NCBI RefSeq assembly: GCF_001078375.1
Contig: NZ_BBXI01000018.1
Coordinates: forward strand, 1 to 64,000
Origin: Veillonella tobetsuensis
Lineage (GTDB): Bacteria > Bacillota > Negativicutes > Veillonellales > Veillonellaceae
Direction of reading: 5' to 3'
Length of the DNA: 64,000 nt
A program made the translations under genes and the position numbers. This document shows, one piece after another, positions 17,473-26,900 of this stretch (positions are counted from its first letter, which is position 1; each line of letters starts with the position of its first letter). Below the pieces are notes generated by a model. That model was given only the letters and a program-made list of their open reading frames with translations. It ran no database searches and was not told where the DNA came from.

Positions 17473-18088
17473 GGTGTAGTTTCTCCTCTATCAAAGGCCA
17501 TTGTCCCTTAAGAATAGCCTGAAATTCAGATTCGCCTAGGTGAGTGCGCCAAAAACGGCTACGCTCCTCTACGCTAGGGATAAGTAACTTTACCTCTTCC
17601 CTCATAATTTTAAGTCTCGGTATGGCAATTTGCAATATATTATAACGATTCATCATATCTTGTTTCACAAGACGATTAATACGTGGTCCCCCATTATTAG
17701 CACTAATCGCAACATGCAAATCACCCATATCGATTGTTGATGGTACTGTGAAATCACAAGCTGTAGCATTATCGGCACGATTGACTAGTATGCCATTATT
17801 GCGTGCTATAGCTTCCATATAATCATTAACAGCTTTATTATCTGTACAGATAAACAATAATTTACATTGTTTTACAATGTCTATATGGTCATCGCTAAAC
17901 ACTGTATTGTGCCAAATAAATCTGTTATCCTCATGCCAAGCTTTCATCCGATTTGTTATAACAGGGCTAATGACAATGCATTGACAGGGCTCGTCTAAGC
18001 ATAATGCTAGACGTCGTTCAGCCACGGCGCCACCACCTACAAATAAAATGGTATCACTCGCTGTAGTTTGTAATGTTAGAGATATCAT
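17441..18088 (-). CDS. Precorrin-2 dehydrogenase / sirohydrochlorin ferrochelatase-like (Met8/CysG-N type)
   Basis: An NAD-binding domain is evident from LFVGGGAVAERRLALCL at about residues 15-31, followed by LFICTDNKAVND and NRADNATACDFTVPS. These are the hallmarks of the siroheme synthase N-terminal domain, which oxidises precorrin-2 to sirohydrochlorin. 215 aa. The C-terminal half is short and diverged, so chelatase activity is uncertain. It is the first gene of the tetrapyrrole operon, before hemA, and links the heme genes with siroheme and cobalamin formation. Confidence 0.9.
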   Translation of the reverse strand: MISLTLQTTASDTILFVGGGAVAERRLALCLDEPCQCIVISPVITNRMKAWHEDNRFIWHNTVFSDDHIDIVKQCKLLFICTDNKAVNDYMEAIARNNGILVNRADNATACDFTVPSTIDMGDLHVAISANNGGPRINRLVKQDMMNRYNILQIAIPRLKIMREEVKLLIPSVEERSRFWRTHLGESEFQAILKGQWPLIEEKLHHAISGIRTKS

Positions 18089-18110
18089 AATGAACCTCGC
18101 ATAATTGATG

Positions 18111-18162
18111 ATACCGCTTATGTATACCTACATATGAAACTATAGATATACATAAGCGGTAT
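18111..18162 (-). promoter_or_regulatory. Perfect 16-bp inverted repeat before the tetrapyrrole operon
   Basis: Arms ATACCGCTTATGTATA (18111-18126) and its exact complement (18147-18162) flank a 20-base loop. It ends 22 bases before the first gene of the operon and directly abuts the T-run of the ylmH terminator. It may be an operator, a 5' leader hairpin or a second terminator arm. Confidence 0.6.
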
Positions 18163-18192
18163 AAAAAATCGGCTTGATGAATCAAGCCGATT
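18163..18192 (-). terminator. Terminator after ylmH
   Basis: Arms 18167-18178 and 18181-18192 (AATCGGCTTGAT and complement) are perfect, and the minus strand continues with six Ts at 18163-18168. It closes the pgeF-yggS-sepF-proC-ylmH group. Confidence 0.85.
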
Positions 18193-18202
18193 GCTTATTT
18201 GC

Positions 18203-18988
18203 TTACATAAATCGTTTAAGGTAAACGCCGATACGTCCCTTACGGGATGTGCCCGTAATAGCCTCTACCTTCATTCGGCCACGACCACGCATAGAGATGA
18301 TATCCCCTTCTTTGACCTCTTGGGATGGCCCCTTTGCAGGTTGCCAATTTACTTGCAATAAACCGGCATTTACAGCGCTCACCAATTTGGTACGGGATAC
18401 GCTAAAGCCAGAGCTTGCTACCGCATCCAATCGAAGTGATGCAACGGTAGTACGCACTTCTTTAATCTTTTCTTCTTTTGGTGCTATCTCATCTAACTCC
18501 ATCGGAGTTACAGATACAGCAACCATAGCAATCTTTGTAAAATTTTGCACTACAAAATCTGCTACAGCACTATCTACGAGAATTTGTGCGCCCCCTTGAC
18601 CCATGATAATATCGCCAAATTTAGAGCGATCAATGCCAAGTCCCATTAAAGAACCAAGCACATCACGATGATTTAACAATCTAAATCGTGGGTCCCAAGA
18701 TACCTTCAAGGGAATGATACCCATATCTACTGTACCTTGAAAATGACTATCTACAAAGGCGATACGAATACGTTCTGCCCCTTCATAGCCGCCATAGGAT
18801 TGAACGAGTAATTCAGGATAAGCCGCCTTAATTGCATCAGCGATAACAAGTCCTGCAGGACTTGTAAAGTCACATACGCGATACGGTTTTCCCTTTACCA
18901 CTTGTTCTGCTAAATCAAGCATACGGCGCGCTTCTTCACCGCTACCGCTTGCTTCAAAATATCTAATTAATTTACTAGTATCAGCCAT
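18203..18988 (-). CDS. ylmH: YlmH-type S4-domain RNA-binding protein
   Basis: 261-aa protein of the YlmH family, found in the division cluster of Firmicutes; recent work on the family points to a role in ribosome quality control. The C-terminal S4 RNA-binding domain begins near residue 185 (LRLDAVASSGFSVSRTKLVSAV) and ends with SRKGRIGVYLKRFM. The N-terminal and central part carries SYGGYEGAERIRIAF and LGSLMGLGIDRSKFGDI. Its start codon overlaps the proC stop by one base (TAATG). Confidence 0.92.
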   Translation of the reverse strand: MADTSKLIRYFEASGSGEEARRMLDLAEQVVKGKPYRVCDFTSPAGLVIADAIKAAYPELLVQSYGGYEGAERIRIAFVDSHFQGTVDMGIIPLKVSWDPRFRLLNHRDVLGSLMGLGIDRSKFGDIIMGQGGAQILVDSAVADFVVQNFTKIAMVAVSVTPMELDEIAPKEEKIKEVRTTVASLRLDAVASSGFSVSRTKLVSAVNAGLLQVNWQPAKGPSQEVKEGDIISMRGRGRMKVEAITGTSRKGRIGVYLKRFM

Positions 18989-19776
18989 TATTTCCCCAAT
19001 TCATTGGAACGAGCTAAACAAGCAACAACCCCATCTTGTAGGGCACTGCGCAAGCCACCTTTTTCCATAGCTCCAATGCCAGCAATCGTAGTGCCGCCAG
19101 GGCTAGTCACTTGATCGCGCAATATAGCAGGATGTGTGCCGGATTCTAATGCCATTTTACCAGCCCCATACATCGTTTGGGCAGCCGCCTTAATTGCCAA
19201 TTGACGAGGTAATCCAATGCGGACCCCCGCATCAGCCAAGGCATCTAAAATGACAAACATATATCCTGGGCCGGCACCAGACAAAGCGCCTAATCGATCT
19301 AGGTCGGCTTCACTGACAACGGCTACTTCACCAACCGCATTAAATAAAGCCTCCACGTGAATTGTATCAGCTCCATTATCCGCAGTCAACGCGGTCATAC
19401 CACATCCAATAGATGCTGGAGTATTCGGCATGGCACGGTACAATACCGCAGTTGGTAATGCTTTGCGCAAGGTATCTAATGTTACGCCAGCTGCCACGGA
19501 TATAACCGTAGCACCCGCTTTCACAGACGTTAATTGGCTCAATACAGATGGCAATACCTGTGGTTTAACAGCTAAGATAATCGTGTCAAACTGCGCCATA
19601 TCAGGTAATTCTACAAAACCTGTAACGCCCAATTCGTCAACTAATTCGTCGCGATGTTCAGGGCGATGCACTACGATTGATACATCATCTCTACGCAATA
19701 TACCTTGTGAAAGTGCGCCTCGTAAAAGGGCACCACCCATGGCGCCTACGCCTATACATACTGTTTTTCCCAACAT
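18988..19776 (-). CDS. proC: Pyrroline-5-carboxylate reductase
   Basis: Last step of proline synthesis, reducing pyrroline-5-carboxylate with NAD(P)H. 262 aa. The N-terminal dinucleotide fold reads CIGVGAMGGALLRG. AVKPQVLPSVL, YRAMPNTPASIGCGMT and the C-terminal signature VTSPGGTTIAGIGAMEKGG are all present. It sits between sepF and ylmH, a common neighbourhood. Confidence 0.96.
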   Translation of the reverse strand: MLGKTVCIGVGAMGGALLRGALSQGILRRDDVSIVVHRPEHRDELVDELGVTGFVELPDMAQFDTIILAVKPQVLPSVLSQLTSVKAGATVISVAAGVTLDTLRKALPTAVLYRAMPNTPASIGCGMTALTADNGADTIHVEALFNAVGEVAVVSEADLDRLGALSGAGPGYMFVILDALADAGVRIGLPRQLAIKAAAQTMYGAGKMALESGTHPAILRDQVTSPGGTTIAGIGAMEKGGLRSALQDGVVACLARSNELGK

Positions 19777-19802
19777 AGTATCACCACTTTTTCTATACTG
19801 GA

Positions 19803-20297
19803 TTATTTATTTTGCCAGTTAAATTCTTGTTGCTCAGTTGTTCCACTTTCAGATTCATTATTATAATCAATGGATACATTAACAGGTACGCACATGAAAA
19901 TGTCTTTGCCTACCTTTTCCAATTTGCCATCTAATGCAAATGTTGCACCAGATACAAAGTCAACGATGCGAGCTGCTTCGTGAGGATCTGTATTTTCAAA
20001 GTTAATCAATACAGGGCGCATGTCACGCAATTGATGAGTGATGCTTTCAGAATCTTCAAAAACCTTAGGTTCGATAACAACTACTTTCATGGCTGTTGGA
20101 CGTTGTGTCATAGTGGATGTGCCTCCTACCTTACGTGGATGGAACTCAGATGCAGCTGCTGTTGGTGCTACTGGTGGCACGTCCTCTGCATAGTCCTCAT
20201 CATCTTCATATTCATACTCATCATCATAATCATAACGGTCATCATTATTAATGCCGATAAAATTTTTGATTTTTTGCCATTGTTCTCCCATAGACAT
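19803..20297 (-). CDS. sepF: Cell division protein SepF
   Basis: Membrane-associated partner of FtsZ that helps tether and organise the Z-ring. 164 aa. A short amphipathic N-terminus (MGEQWQKIKNFIGI) is followed by a very acidic, Tyr/Asp-rich linker (about residues 17-40). The core domain holds VVVIEPKVFEDSESITHQLRD and DPHEAARIVDFVSGATFALDGKLEKVG. AGGAGG lies six bases before the ATG. Confidence 0.95.
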   Translation of the reverse strand: MSMGEQWQKIKNFIGINNDDRYDYDDEYEYEDDEDYAEDVPPVAPTAAASEFHPRKVGGTSTMTQRPTAMKVVVIEPKVFEDSESITHQLRDMRPVLINFENTDPHEAARIVDFVSGATFALDGKLEKVGKDIFMCVPVNVSIDYNNESESGTTEQQEFNWQNK

Positions 20298-20336
20298 GGT
20301 AATCCTCCTAATATACTCACACTGTTATATTCCCAA

Positions 20337-21023
20337 TTAGTTATATACACGTTCCCCAAAGATGGCAGTGCCTACACGCACGATGTTAGCCCCTTCTTGT
20401 AAGGCTATTTCAAAGTCATGTGTCATCCCCATCGACAAATATTGTATATCCCCATCAGGGAAATACCCTTTCATATCTTCATACAAAGCATGTGCCACTC
20501 TAAAGATAGGTCTTGCATCCTCCGGATTTTCGAAAAACGGAGCCATGCACATCAACCCTTTAACGCGTACATGCGGTAAGGTCTTCGCATAGTCTCGTAT
20601 GTCAGGAAAATCCTCTACGGACATACCAGACTTACTCGCTTCGCGAGCTACATTGACTTGTAACAATATATCTTGTACTTTATCATGCTTAGCAGCAACC
20701 TTTTCGATTTCATCTAATAGTTTCTTACTATCTACAGAATGAATCAAATCAAACATCGGTACCGCTTGGCGAACCTTATTGACTTGTAAATGGCCAATTA
20801 AATGCCATACCAATTTAGGTCCTGTATAAAGCATTTGTTTTTCTTTTGCCTCTTGCACGCGATTTTCGCCTACATGAGTGCATCCAAGGCGAGCCACTTC
20901 CTCTACAGCCGTTACAGGATGATTCTTTGTAACCGCAACAAGTAACGCCGTATCCGTGCGCCCTACGCTAGCCATTGCATCGGCCATGCGTTGTTGGATT
21001 TTATGAAGGGATTCTTCAATCAT
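20337..21023 (-). CDS. YggS-family PLP homeostasis protein
   Basis: 228-aa PLP-binding barrel protein (YggS/PROSC/YlmE) that controls the free PLP pool. The cofactor lysine is in LLVAVTKNHP. HVGENRVQEAKEK, WHLIGHLQVNK, HSVDS and the closing YLSMGMTHDFEIALQEGANIVRVG... segment are diagnostic. It stands next to sepF, as in most Firmicutes. Confidence 0.95.
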   Translation of the reverse strand: MIEESLHKIQQRMADAMASVGRTDTALLVAVTKNHPVTAVEEVARLGCTHVGENRVQEAKEKQMLYTGPKLVWHLIGHLQVNKVRQAVPMFDLIHSVDSKKLLDEIEKVAAKHDKVQDILLQVNVAREASKSGMSVEDFPDIRDYAKTLPHVRVKGLMCMAPFFENPEDARPIFRVAHALYEDMKGYFPDGDIQYLSMGMTHDFEIALQEGANIVRVGTAIFGERVYN

Positions 21024-21103
21024 ATGATCCTCCCATATAGTAACGTATAAATAAATATCCTATAGACTTATATTATATAATATTTAACCAATAATGTATA
21101 TCT

Positions 21104-21964
21104 TTACCGTTTTTCGAGCATACCAAATAATGCCATACGCCCTGTTTTGCCATATTCACGACGATAGGAAAAACAATTCTCATCGGTCATACTATCGGTA
21201 CCACCAATACAGATTTGGTCCTTTGGAACACCTCGTTGCAACAAATCTTCTTCGATAAATCGCCACAAATCAACATGTGGTGTCGCTTTCAACGCACCAT
21301 CTCTAACGATATATCGGACCAATTCATCACTATTGGCATCAGTTATTTTCTTCCACTCGTCTGTGAAAGTATCTGCCAGTTCTTGATTAACCTCAAAGGA
21401 TTTAGGTCCAATGCTAGGACCTAAATATACATAGCAGTCTTCAAAGCGCGTACCAAAATCTCGTTGCATCGCCTCTATGGTGATAACCGGTAGATGGCCT
21501 ATAGCACCGCGCCAACCTGCATGAACGGTAGCTACCACATGATGCACAGGATCGTAAATGCCTACTGGTACGCAATCGGCAGTAAATAAGAATAATGGAA
21601 TATTTGGTATATCCGTATAGCTTGCATCACAATCTGGAATAGCAGTATCAGAACTCATAGAGCCAGCACCAATTAAATCTTCTGTAATGCGTACTGCATT
21701 AAGGCCATGCACCTGATTGCCGCAGGTAATGCGGTCTGGCGATACACCTAAATGATCAGCCACAATGCTGCGGTTATCTAATACATCTTGTAATGAATCT
21801 CCTATGTGAGTAGCTAAATTTAGAGATTCACATGGCTTCTTAGATACACCGCCATGACGATATGTATCCCCCATAACCAGAGGAAATTGATTGGCCCAGT
21901 TAGGCATTTCAAAAGACCATTTACGATCATCATTTGTATTTACATTTACAACAGTAATATCCAT
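21104..21964 (-). CDS. pgeF: Peptidoglycan editing factor, polyphenol oxidase/laccase-domain protein (PgeF/YfiH)
   Basis: 286-aa DUF152 family protein. YfiH-type members remove wrongly incorporated amino acids from cell-wall precursors and also act on purine nucleosides. The metal-binding histidines and cysteine appear in GNQVHGLN, FTADCVPVGIYDP, ATVHAGWRG and YLGPSIGPKSFEV; the C-terminus has SYRREYGKTGRMALFGML. The ATG is preceded by GAGGAAC. Probable head of the division cluster together with yggS. Confidence 0.9.
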   Translation of the reverse strand: MDITVVNVNTNDDRKWSFEMPNWANQFPLVMGDTYRHGGVSKKPCESLNLATHIGDSLQDVLDNRSIVADHLGVSPDRITCGNQVHGLNAVRITEDLIGAGSMSSDTAIPDCDASYTDIPNIPLFLFTADCVPVGIYDPVHHVVATVHAGWRGAIGHLPVITIEAMQRDFGTRFEDCYVYLGPSIGPKSFEVNQELADTFTDEWKKITDANSDELVRYIVRDGALKATPHVDLWRFIEEDLLQRGVPKDQICIGGTDSMTDENCFSYRREYGKTGRMALFGMLEKR

Positions 21965-21995
21965 ACGACTGTTCCTCTACTATTTATTTCTCGAA

Positions 21996-23723
21996 TCACT
22001 TACACACGCCACAGCGCTTACACCCTTCCATACAAGGCGGTGTATACGCTTCATCAACGGCCCGTTGCCATTCTTGTTCTAAATAACCATTTCTTAGACC
22101 CATATCCAAATGAGACCAAGGCAAATAATCCTCAAACTTGCGTTCCCGATAATTGCAGTCATCCATGTCGAGGCCGGCTTTTTTCATTTCAGATTTAAAG
22201 GATTTGCTACCTCTATCTAGAGCACACGCAGCGAGTACCTTGCCTAAACGGCGATCACCCCGAGCGAGTACACCTTGGATATATGCCTCTTTGGGAGACT
22301 CAACGAGTACCTCGATGCGACGATTTTTTTGCAATGATTTCTTAATATATTGTAATTTCTTTTCTACGCTCTTTTGATGATCCATAGCCATCCATTGAAA
22401 TGGCGTAAACGGCTTTGGTATAAACGGATTAATACTAAGTGTTAATCGGCCTTTACAGCCCACCTCAGCCATGTGTGCTTGTGTACGTTCTGCCAGTCCT
22501 ACGATAGCATCTATATCTTCATCCGTTTCCGTTGGAAGTCCTATCATAATATATAGCCTCATATGTTGAATTCCAGACTTAGCAGATAACTGAGCAGCAG
22601 TGCGAAGATTTTCTTCACTAATCCCCTTGTTGATGACACGGCGTAATCGTTCACTACCCGTCTCAGGCGCAATAGTAATTGTCTTTTGTCCACTTTCAGC
22701 CAATCCATCGACAACGGCTTGTGTCAAGGAATCGGCGCGCAAGGACGCACAGGAATAGCGCATATCCTTAGAGCGAATATAGGTTACGAGCTCATCAACC
22801 TCTGGATAATCGGAAATGGCCGCCCCCATAAGGCCCACCTTTTTCCCTAACTTTTCTGCTCTATCGACGCCTTCTTTCAAAATATCCAGTGGTCGTACAC
22901 GCGGTACGCGGAAACAGTACCCAGCCATACAGAATCGACAATGGCGGCCACAGCCTCGAGCTACCTCGATGATATACATGGCGCCAAACTCGGTGAAATT
23001 TGTAGCAATTACCGTTTCACCACCGCTCGTAAGAGGTTCAAAATGGCGTCGTATAATTTTAGGGGCACCATCTGCTATATCGTAACCAATGAATTGTTCC
23101 TTATCGTCATATTGAGGGGTATATAAAACAGGTACATATACACCATCAATTTGAGCTAGTGCAGAAATCGTTTCTTCTCGGCTTTCACCATTCTCACGAC
23201 CCTTGCGAATTCGTTCTAACACAGCAGTAACAATGCCCTCCCCTTCACCGATGATGAAAGCATCGATAAAATCGGCAAAGGGCTCAGGATTAAATGTCGC
23301 ACAAGGTCCTCCCGCAATGACGATAGGATCAAAGCCAGTTCGGGCTTCACTCGTAACAGGTACCCGACCATGACGAAGCATAAGAGGAATATGGAAATAA
23401 TCCATTTCAAAGGTAACATCAAAGGCCACTACATCAAACTGATGCATAGGCCGTTGCGTTTCAACGCTCATAAGCGGTGTTTTCGTCTTATCATAGGCGT
23501 CTAGTTCCTTTTTCTCAGGCAAGAATATCCGCTCACATACACTAGATGGATGCAAATTGATTTCCTCATAGATAATGTGAAGGCCTAAATTACTCATGCC
23601 CACAAAATAGGTATTCGGATAGACGATGGCAACCTTTTGCTCTGCATGAGGGTTAATAGTTACGCGGCTATCTTCATCTTTATAAAGTTCTTGTAATCGA
23701 TCAATTAAATCTTTACGGTTCAC
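21996..23723 (-). CDS. B12-binding-domain radical SAM protein (TIGR03960-like)
   Basis: 575-aa radical SAM protein. The N-terminal segment (about 30-200) resembles a B12-binding-like fold (VAIVYPNTYFVGMSNLGLH, VIAGGPCATFNPEPFADF, GEGE). The 4Fe-4S motif follows as ARGCGRHCRFCMAGY, with later segments ETGSERLRRVINKG and MRLYIMIGLPTETDEDI. The C-terminus ends in a Cys-rich tail (CMEGCKRCGVC). The start is a GTG with GAAAGGAA upstream. Substrate unknown; in related genomes this family lies near rRNA/tRNA-processing genes, which are not seen here. Confidence 0.85.
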   Translation of the reverse strand: MNRKDLIDRLQELYKDEDSRVTINPHAEQKVAIVYPNTYFVGMSNLGLHIIYEEINLHPSSVCERIFLPEKKELDAYDKTKTPLMSVETQRPMHQFDVVAFDVTFEMDYFHIPLMLRHGRVPVTSEARTGFDPIVIAGGPCATFNPEPFADFIDAFIIGEGEGIVTAVLERIRKGRENGESREETISALAQIDGVYVPVLYTPQYDDKEQFIGYDIADGAPKIIRRHFEPLTSGGETVIATNFTEFGAMYIIEVARGCGRHCRFCMAGYCFRVPRVRPLDILKEGVDRAEKLGKKVGLMGAAISDYPEVDELVTYIRSKDMRYSCASLRADSLTQAVVDGLAESGQKTITIAPETGSERLRRVINKGISEENLRTAAQLSAKSGIQHMRLYIMIGLPTETDEDIDAIVGLAERTQAHMAEVGCKGRLTLSINPFIPKPFTPFQWMAMDHQKSVEKKLQYIKKSLQKNRRIEVLVESPKEAYIQGVLARGDRRLGKVLAACALDRGSKSFKSEMKKAGLDMDDCNYRERKFEDYLPWSHLDMGLRNGYLEQEWQRAVDEAYTPPCMEGCKRCGVCK

Positions 23724-23740
23724 TAATTTCCTTTCTATAT

Positions 23741-23762
23741 AAGCCCACTATGAATAGTGGGC
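23741..23762 (-). terminator. Hairpin after the DUF421 gene
   Basis: AGCCCACTAT and ATAGTGGGCT form a perfect 10-bp stem nine bases downstream of the DUF421 stop. The T-tract on the minus strand is weak (TTATAT), so termination may be partial. Confidence 0.6.
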
Positions 23763-23771
23763 TCAACAACG

Positions 23772-24500
23772 CTATATATCATTTATTTTAGATTTTATTG
23801 TATCCTTTGTCTGAGTAGTCTTTGTTTTAATTGTTTTTACCAATTGAGGCCGATGTTTTTTCTCATACGGATACAATACGACTTTACCATCTCTGTATTC
23901 CGCAATGTAAATATCTTTAATGGAATATCCTTGTGCTTGTACCTCTTGTTCTAACCATTCTCTATCTTTTTCAATTACATCAAGAGTAAATTGATTAATT
24001 TGACCATCGTTAATCAAATCAAAACGAATATTTTCTTCACCGAACTGAACAACACTAAGCTGACCATTTTGCTCTAATACGGCACGCTTAACATCTGCTA
24101 CATATTGAACGCCGGCTGTACGAAGTTTTAGTTTTAACTCAGCCGATTGAATACCATAACGCATACACTCTTCTGTTAAAATATGACCTCGTTCAATGAC
24201 AATGACAGGATGACCATCTAGAATTGTTTTAAAGAATCTTAGATTGCCTTTTAAGAATTTAAGCGTCATTACGAGAATAGTCCATAAGATGAGAACTAAC
24301 ATAAATTGTAAAATACCAATCGCATCATTATAGATGATGGCACCGATAATACCACCAAGTACATAGTTTTGTAATTGGTCTAAAGCAGAGGTTGGCGCTA
24401 AGTTTCCCTTCCCCATTAAGTTAATTTGTAAAATAATCGCCAAGAGACCGATGGCGAGTTTGGCAAAGACCATCCCATAGACGGCCATAGCTTCTGTCAT
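23772..24500 (-). CDS. DUF421 (YetF-like) membrane protein
   Basis: 242 aa. Three hydrophobic segments lie in the first about 95 residues (GMVFAKLAIGLLAIILQI, LGGIIGAIIYNDAIGILQFMLV, ILWTILVMTLKFL). A cytosolic DUF421 domain follows with GHPVIVIERGHIL, LRTAGVQYVADVKRAVLEQNGQL-type residues and RDGKVVLYPYEK. Family members are linked to stress and spore functions in bacilli but have no firm activity. It follows the DUF3290 gene by 12 bases, the usual partner. Confidence 0.88.
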   Translation of the reverse strand: MTEAMAVYGMVFAKLAIGLLAIILQINLMGKGNLAPTSALDQLQNYVLGGIIGAIIYNDAIGILQFMLVLILWTILVMTLKFLKGNLRFFKTILDGHPVIVIERGHILTEECMRYGIQSAELKLKLRTAGVQYVADVKRAVLEQNGQLSVVQFGEENIRFDLINDGQINQFTLDVIEKDREWLEQEVQAQGYSIKDIYIAEYRDGKVVLYPYEKKHRPQLVKTIKTKTTQTKDTIKSKINDI

Positions 24501-24512
24501 ATGTGGTCCTCC

Positions 24513-24974
24513 TTATGGTAATACATCCGCTTTATCATGAATTTGGTCTGTAGGGCTTACTGTATACACACGAGTGATTGTATAGGTAGTAAATTCAGGA
24601 TTAAATTGCACCTCATAGTATGCATCGCTAACCTTTAAGATCATACCATTACGTACCTTTAAGGAATTAACAGCTAATTGACCTTCATCAACACCACGGT
24701 CTGCACTAAAGGAATGCAAGAATTGAGCCATTCTAGAAGAATCTTCAGAGTAATTCTTCATACGACCATATTCTTGATATTCTAAGCCTAAGAAAAATAC
24801 AATAATTAAGGATAATATAACAGTTAAATCACGATAACGGCTTGTAAAACCATTACGCAAAACTTGAATGCCTACTCCGAGAAGGGCTAATAAAACAACT
24901 ACAAAGATAATGAACCCTAATGTATGACTAGATGCAATTTGGCTTTCCACATAGGAAACGGTATAGAAGTCCAT
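24513..24974 (-). CDS. DUF3290-like membrane protein
   Basis: 153 aa with two N-terminal membrane helices (about residues 18-40, LGFIIFVVVLLALLGVGI, and 50-67, LTVILSLIIVFFLGLEY). An extracytoplasmic-looking domain follows with QFLHSFSADRGVDEGQLAVNS-like sequence. It is paired with the DUF421 protein in a two-gene operon. Function unknown. Confidence 0.8.
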   Translation of the reverse strand: MDFYTVSYVESQIASSHTLGFIIFVVVLLALLGVGIQVLRNGFTSRYRDLTVILSLIIVFFLGLEYQEYGRMKNYSEDSSRMAQFLHSFSADRGVDEGQLAVNSLKVRNGMILKVSDAYYEVQFNPEFTTYTITRVYTVSPTDQIHDKADVLP

Positions 24975-25048
24975 AATTATGCTCCTTTCATATATCTTTT
25001 TATTATATCACAAATAAATATGATAATAACCAACAACGATTTATAAAA

Positions 25049-25077
25049 AATAGAGCTACCACAATGATAGCTCTATT
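25049..25077 (-). terminator. Terminator after the 169-aa gene
   Basis: Arms AATAGAGCTA (25049-25058) and TAGCTCTATT (25068-25077). The minus strand continues TTTTTTATAA. Confidence 0.8.
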
Positions 25078-25096
25078 AAACAGTTACTATACTAAT

Positions 25097-25606
25097 TTAT
25101 TTACATTCACGGTACACGATGATATAAGCATGAGTATTCGCTGTAAAACCAGATTCTAATTCTAGTTCAACTTCTAAAACGGCATCGTCAACGTCACCTT
25201 TATAATAGGCCTTACGTTGTTCTGCGGAATAGAAATACATAGCCGCATTATATTCATTGCCCGCTTGTACTGGAATTGTGATGGTAACAGGCTGTGTTTC
25301 AACATTCTTTGTTTTAGTACCCACATTATCCGTCGTGTAATATACGGATTCAATGGTATGTTCTCCTGGTGTTAATGCCACAATGACTTGACCATATTGA
25401 CCAGTTTTATGATCAATAGTAGAAAGGTCCTTACCATCAACCTTTACAGATTTACCATAAATATGAAGAATCGCTTTATTAGCATTCTCTTGTACAAATT
25501 GTTGTTCACCGGCTTGTCGTTTTTTATTGAACTTCATAAATACGGCAAACAAAATGGCCCAAATGACTGCAACCGCCACGATGATAATAATAGTTGTAGA
25601 ACTCAT
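25097..25606 (-). CDS. Single-pass membrane protein of unknown function, 169 aa
   Basis: One N-terminal membrane helix (IIIIVAVAVIWAILFAVFM, about residues 5-25) is followed by a basic stretch and a beta-rich domain (LHIYGKSVKVDGKDL, VIVALTPGEHTIESVYY, VTITIPVQAGNEYNAAMYF). The second half looks like a PEGA/carbohydrate-binding-like beta sandwich, but no family is recognised. AAGGAG precedes the start. It is monocistronic, with its own terminator. Confidence 0.75.
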   Translation of the reverse strand: MSSTTIIIIVAVAVIWAILFAVFMKFNKKRQAGEQQFVQENANKAILHIYGKSVKVDGKDLSTIDHKTGQYGQVIVALTPGEHTIESVYYTTDNVGTKTKNVETQPVTITIPVQAGNEYNAAMYFYSAEQRKAYYKGDVDDAVLEVELELESGFTANTHAYIIVYRECK

Positions 25607-25685
25607 AGTATCTCTCCTTATACCAAAATATACTATACTGACTCTATGTTAACTATATCATACGTACTTGTATTACTCAATAAAA

Positions 25686-25709
25686 AAGCAACCCCAAATG
25701 GGGTCGCTT
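25686..25709 (-). terminator. Terminator after ilvC
   Basis: AAGCAACCCC and GGGGTCGCTT pair with one mismatch around a short loop. The minus strand then gives TTTTTTA. Confidence 0.85.
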
Positions 25710-25751
25710 TCAGTAAGCCTATGCTTATCAAGAAATTACTACAATAATCTC

Positions 25752-26816
<1,065 letters not shown>

Positions 26817-26900
26817 CTAACAAAAATTTGCAAGATGTGGCGTACATTAATTTAGTATCAGCAAGCCGAATTCTTGACCTCTGATAAATAAAATTGATAA

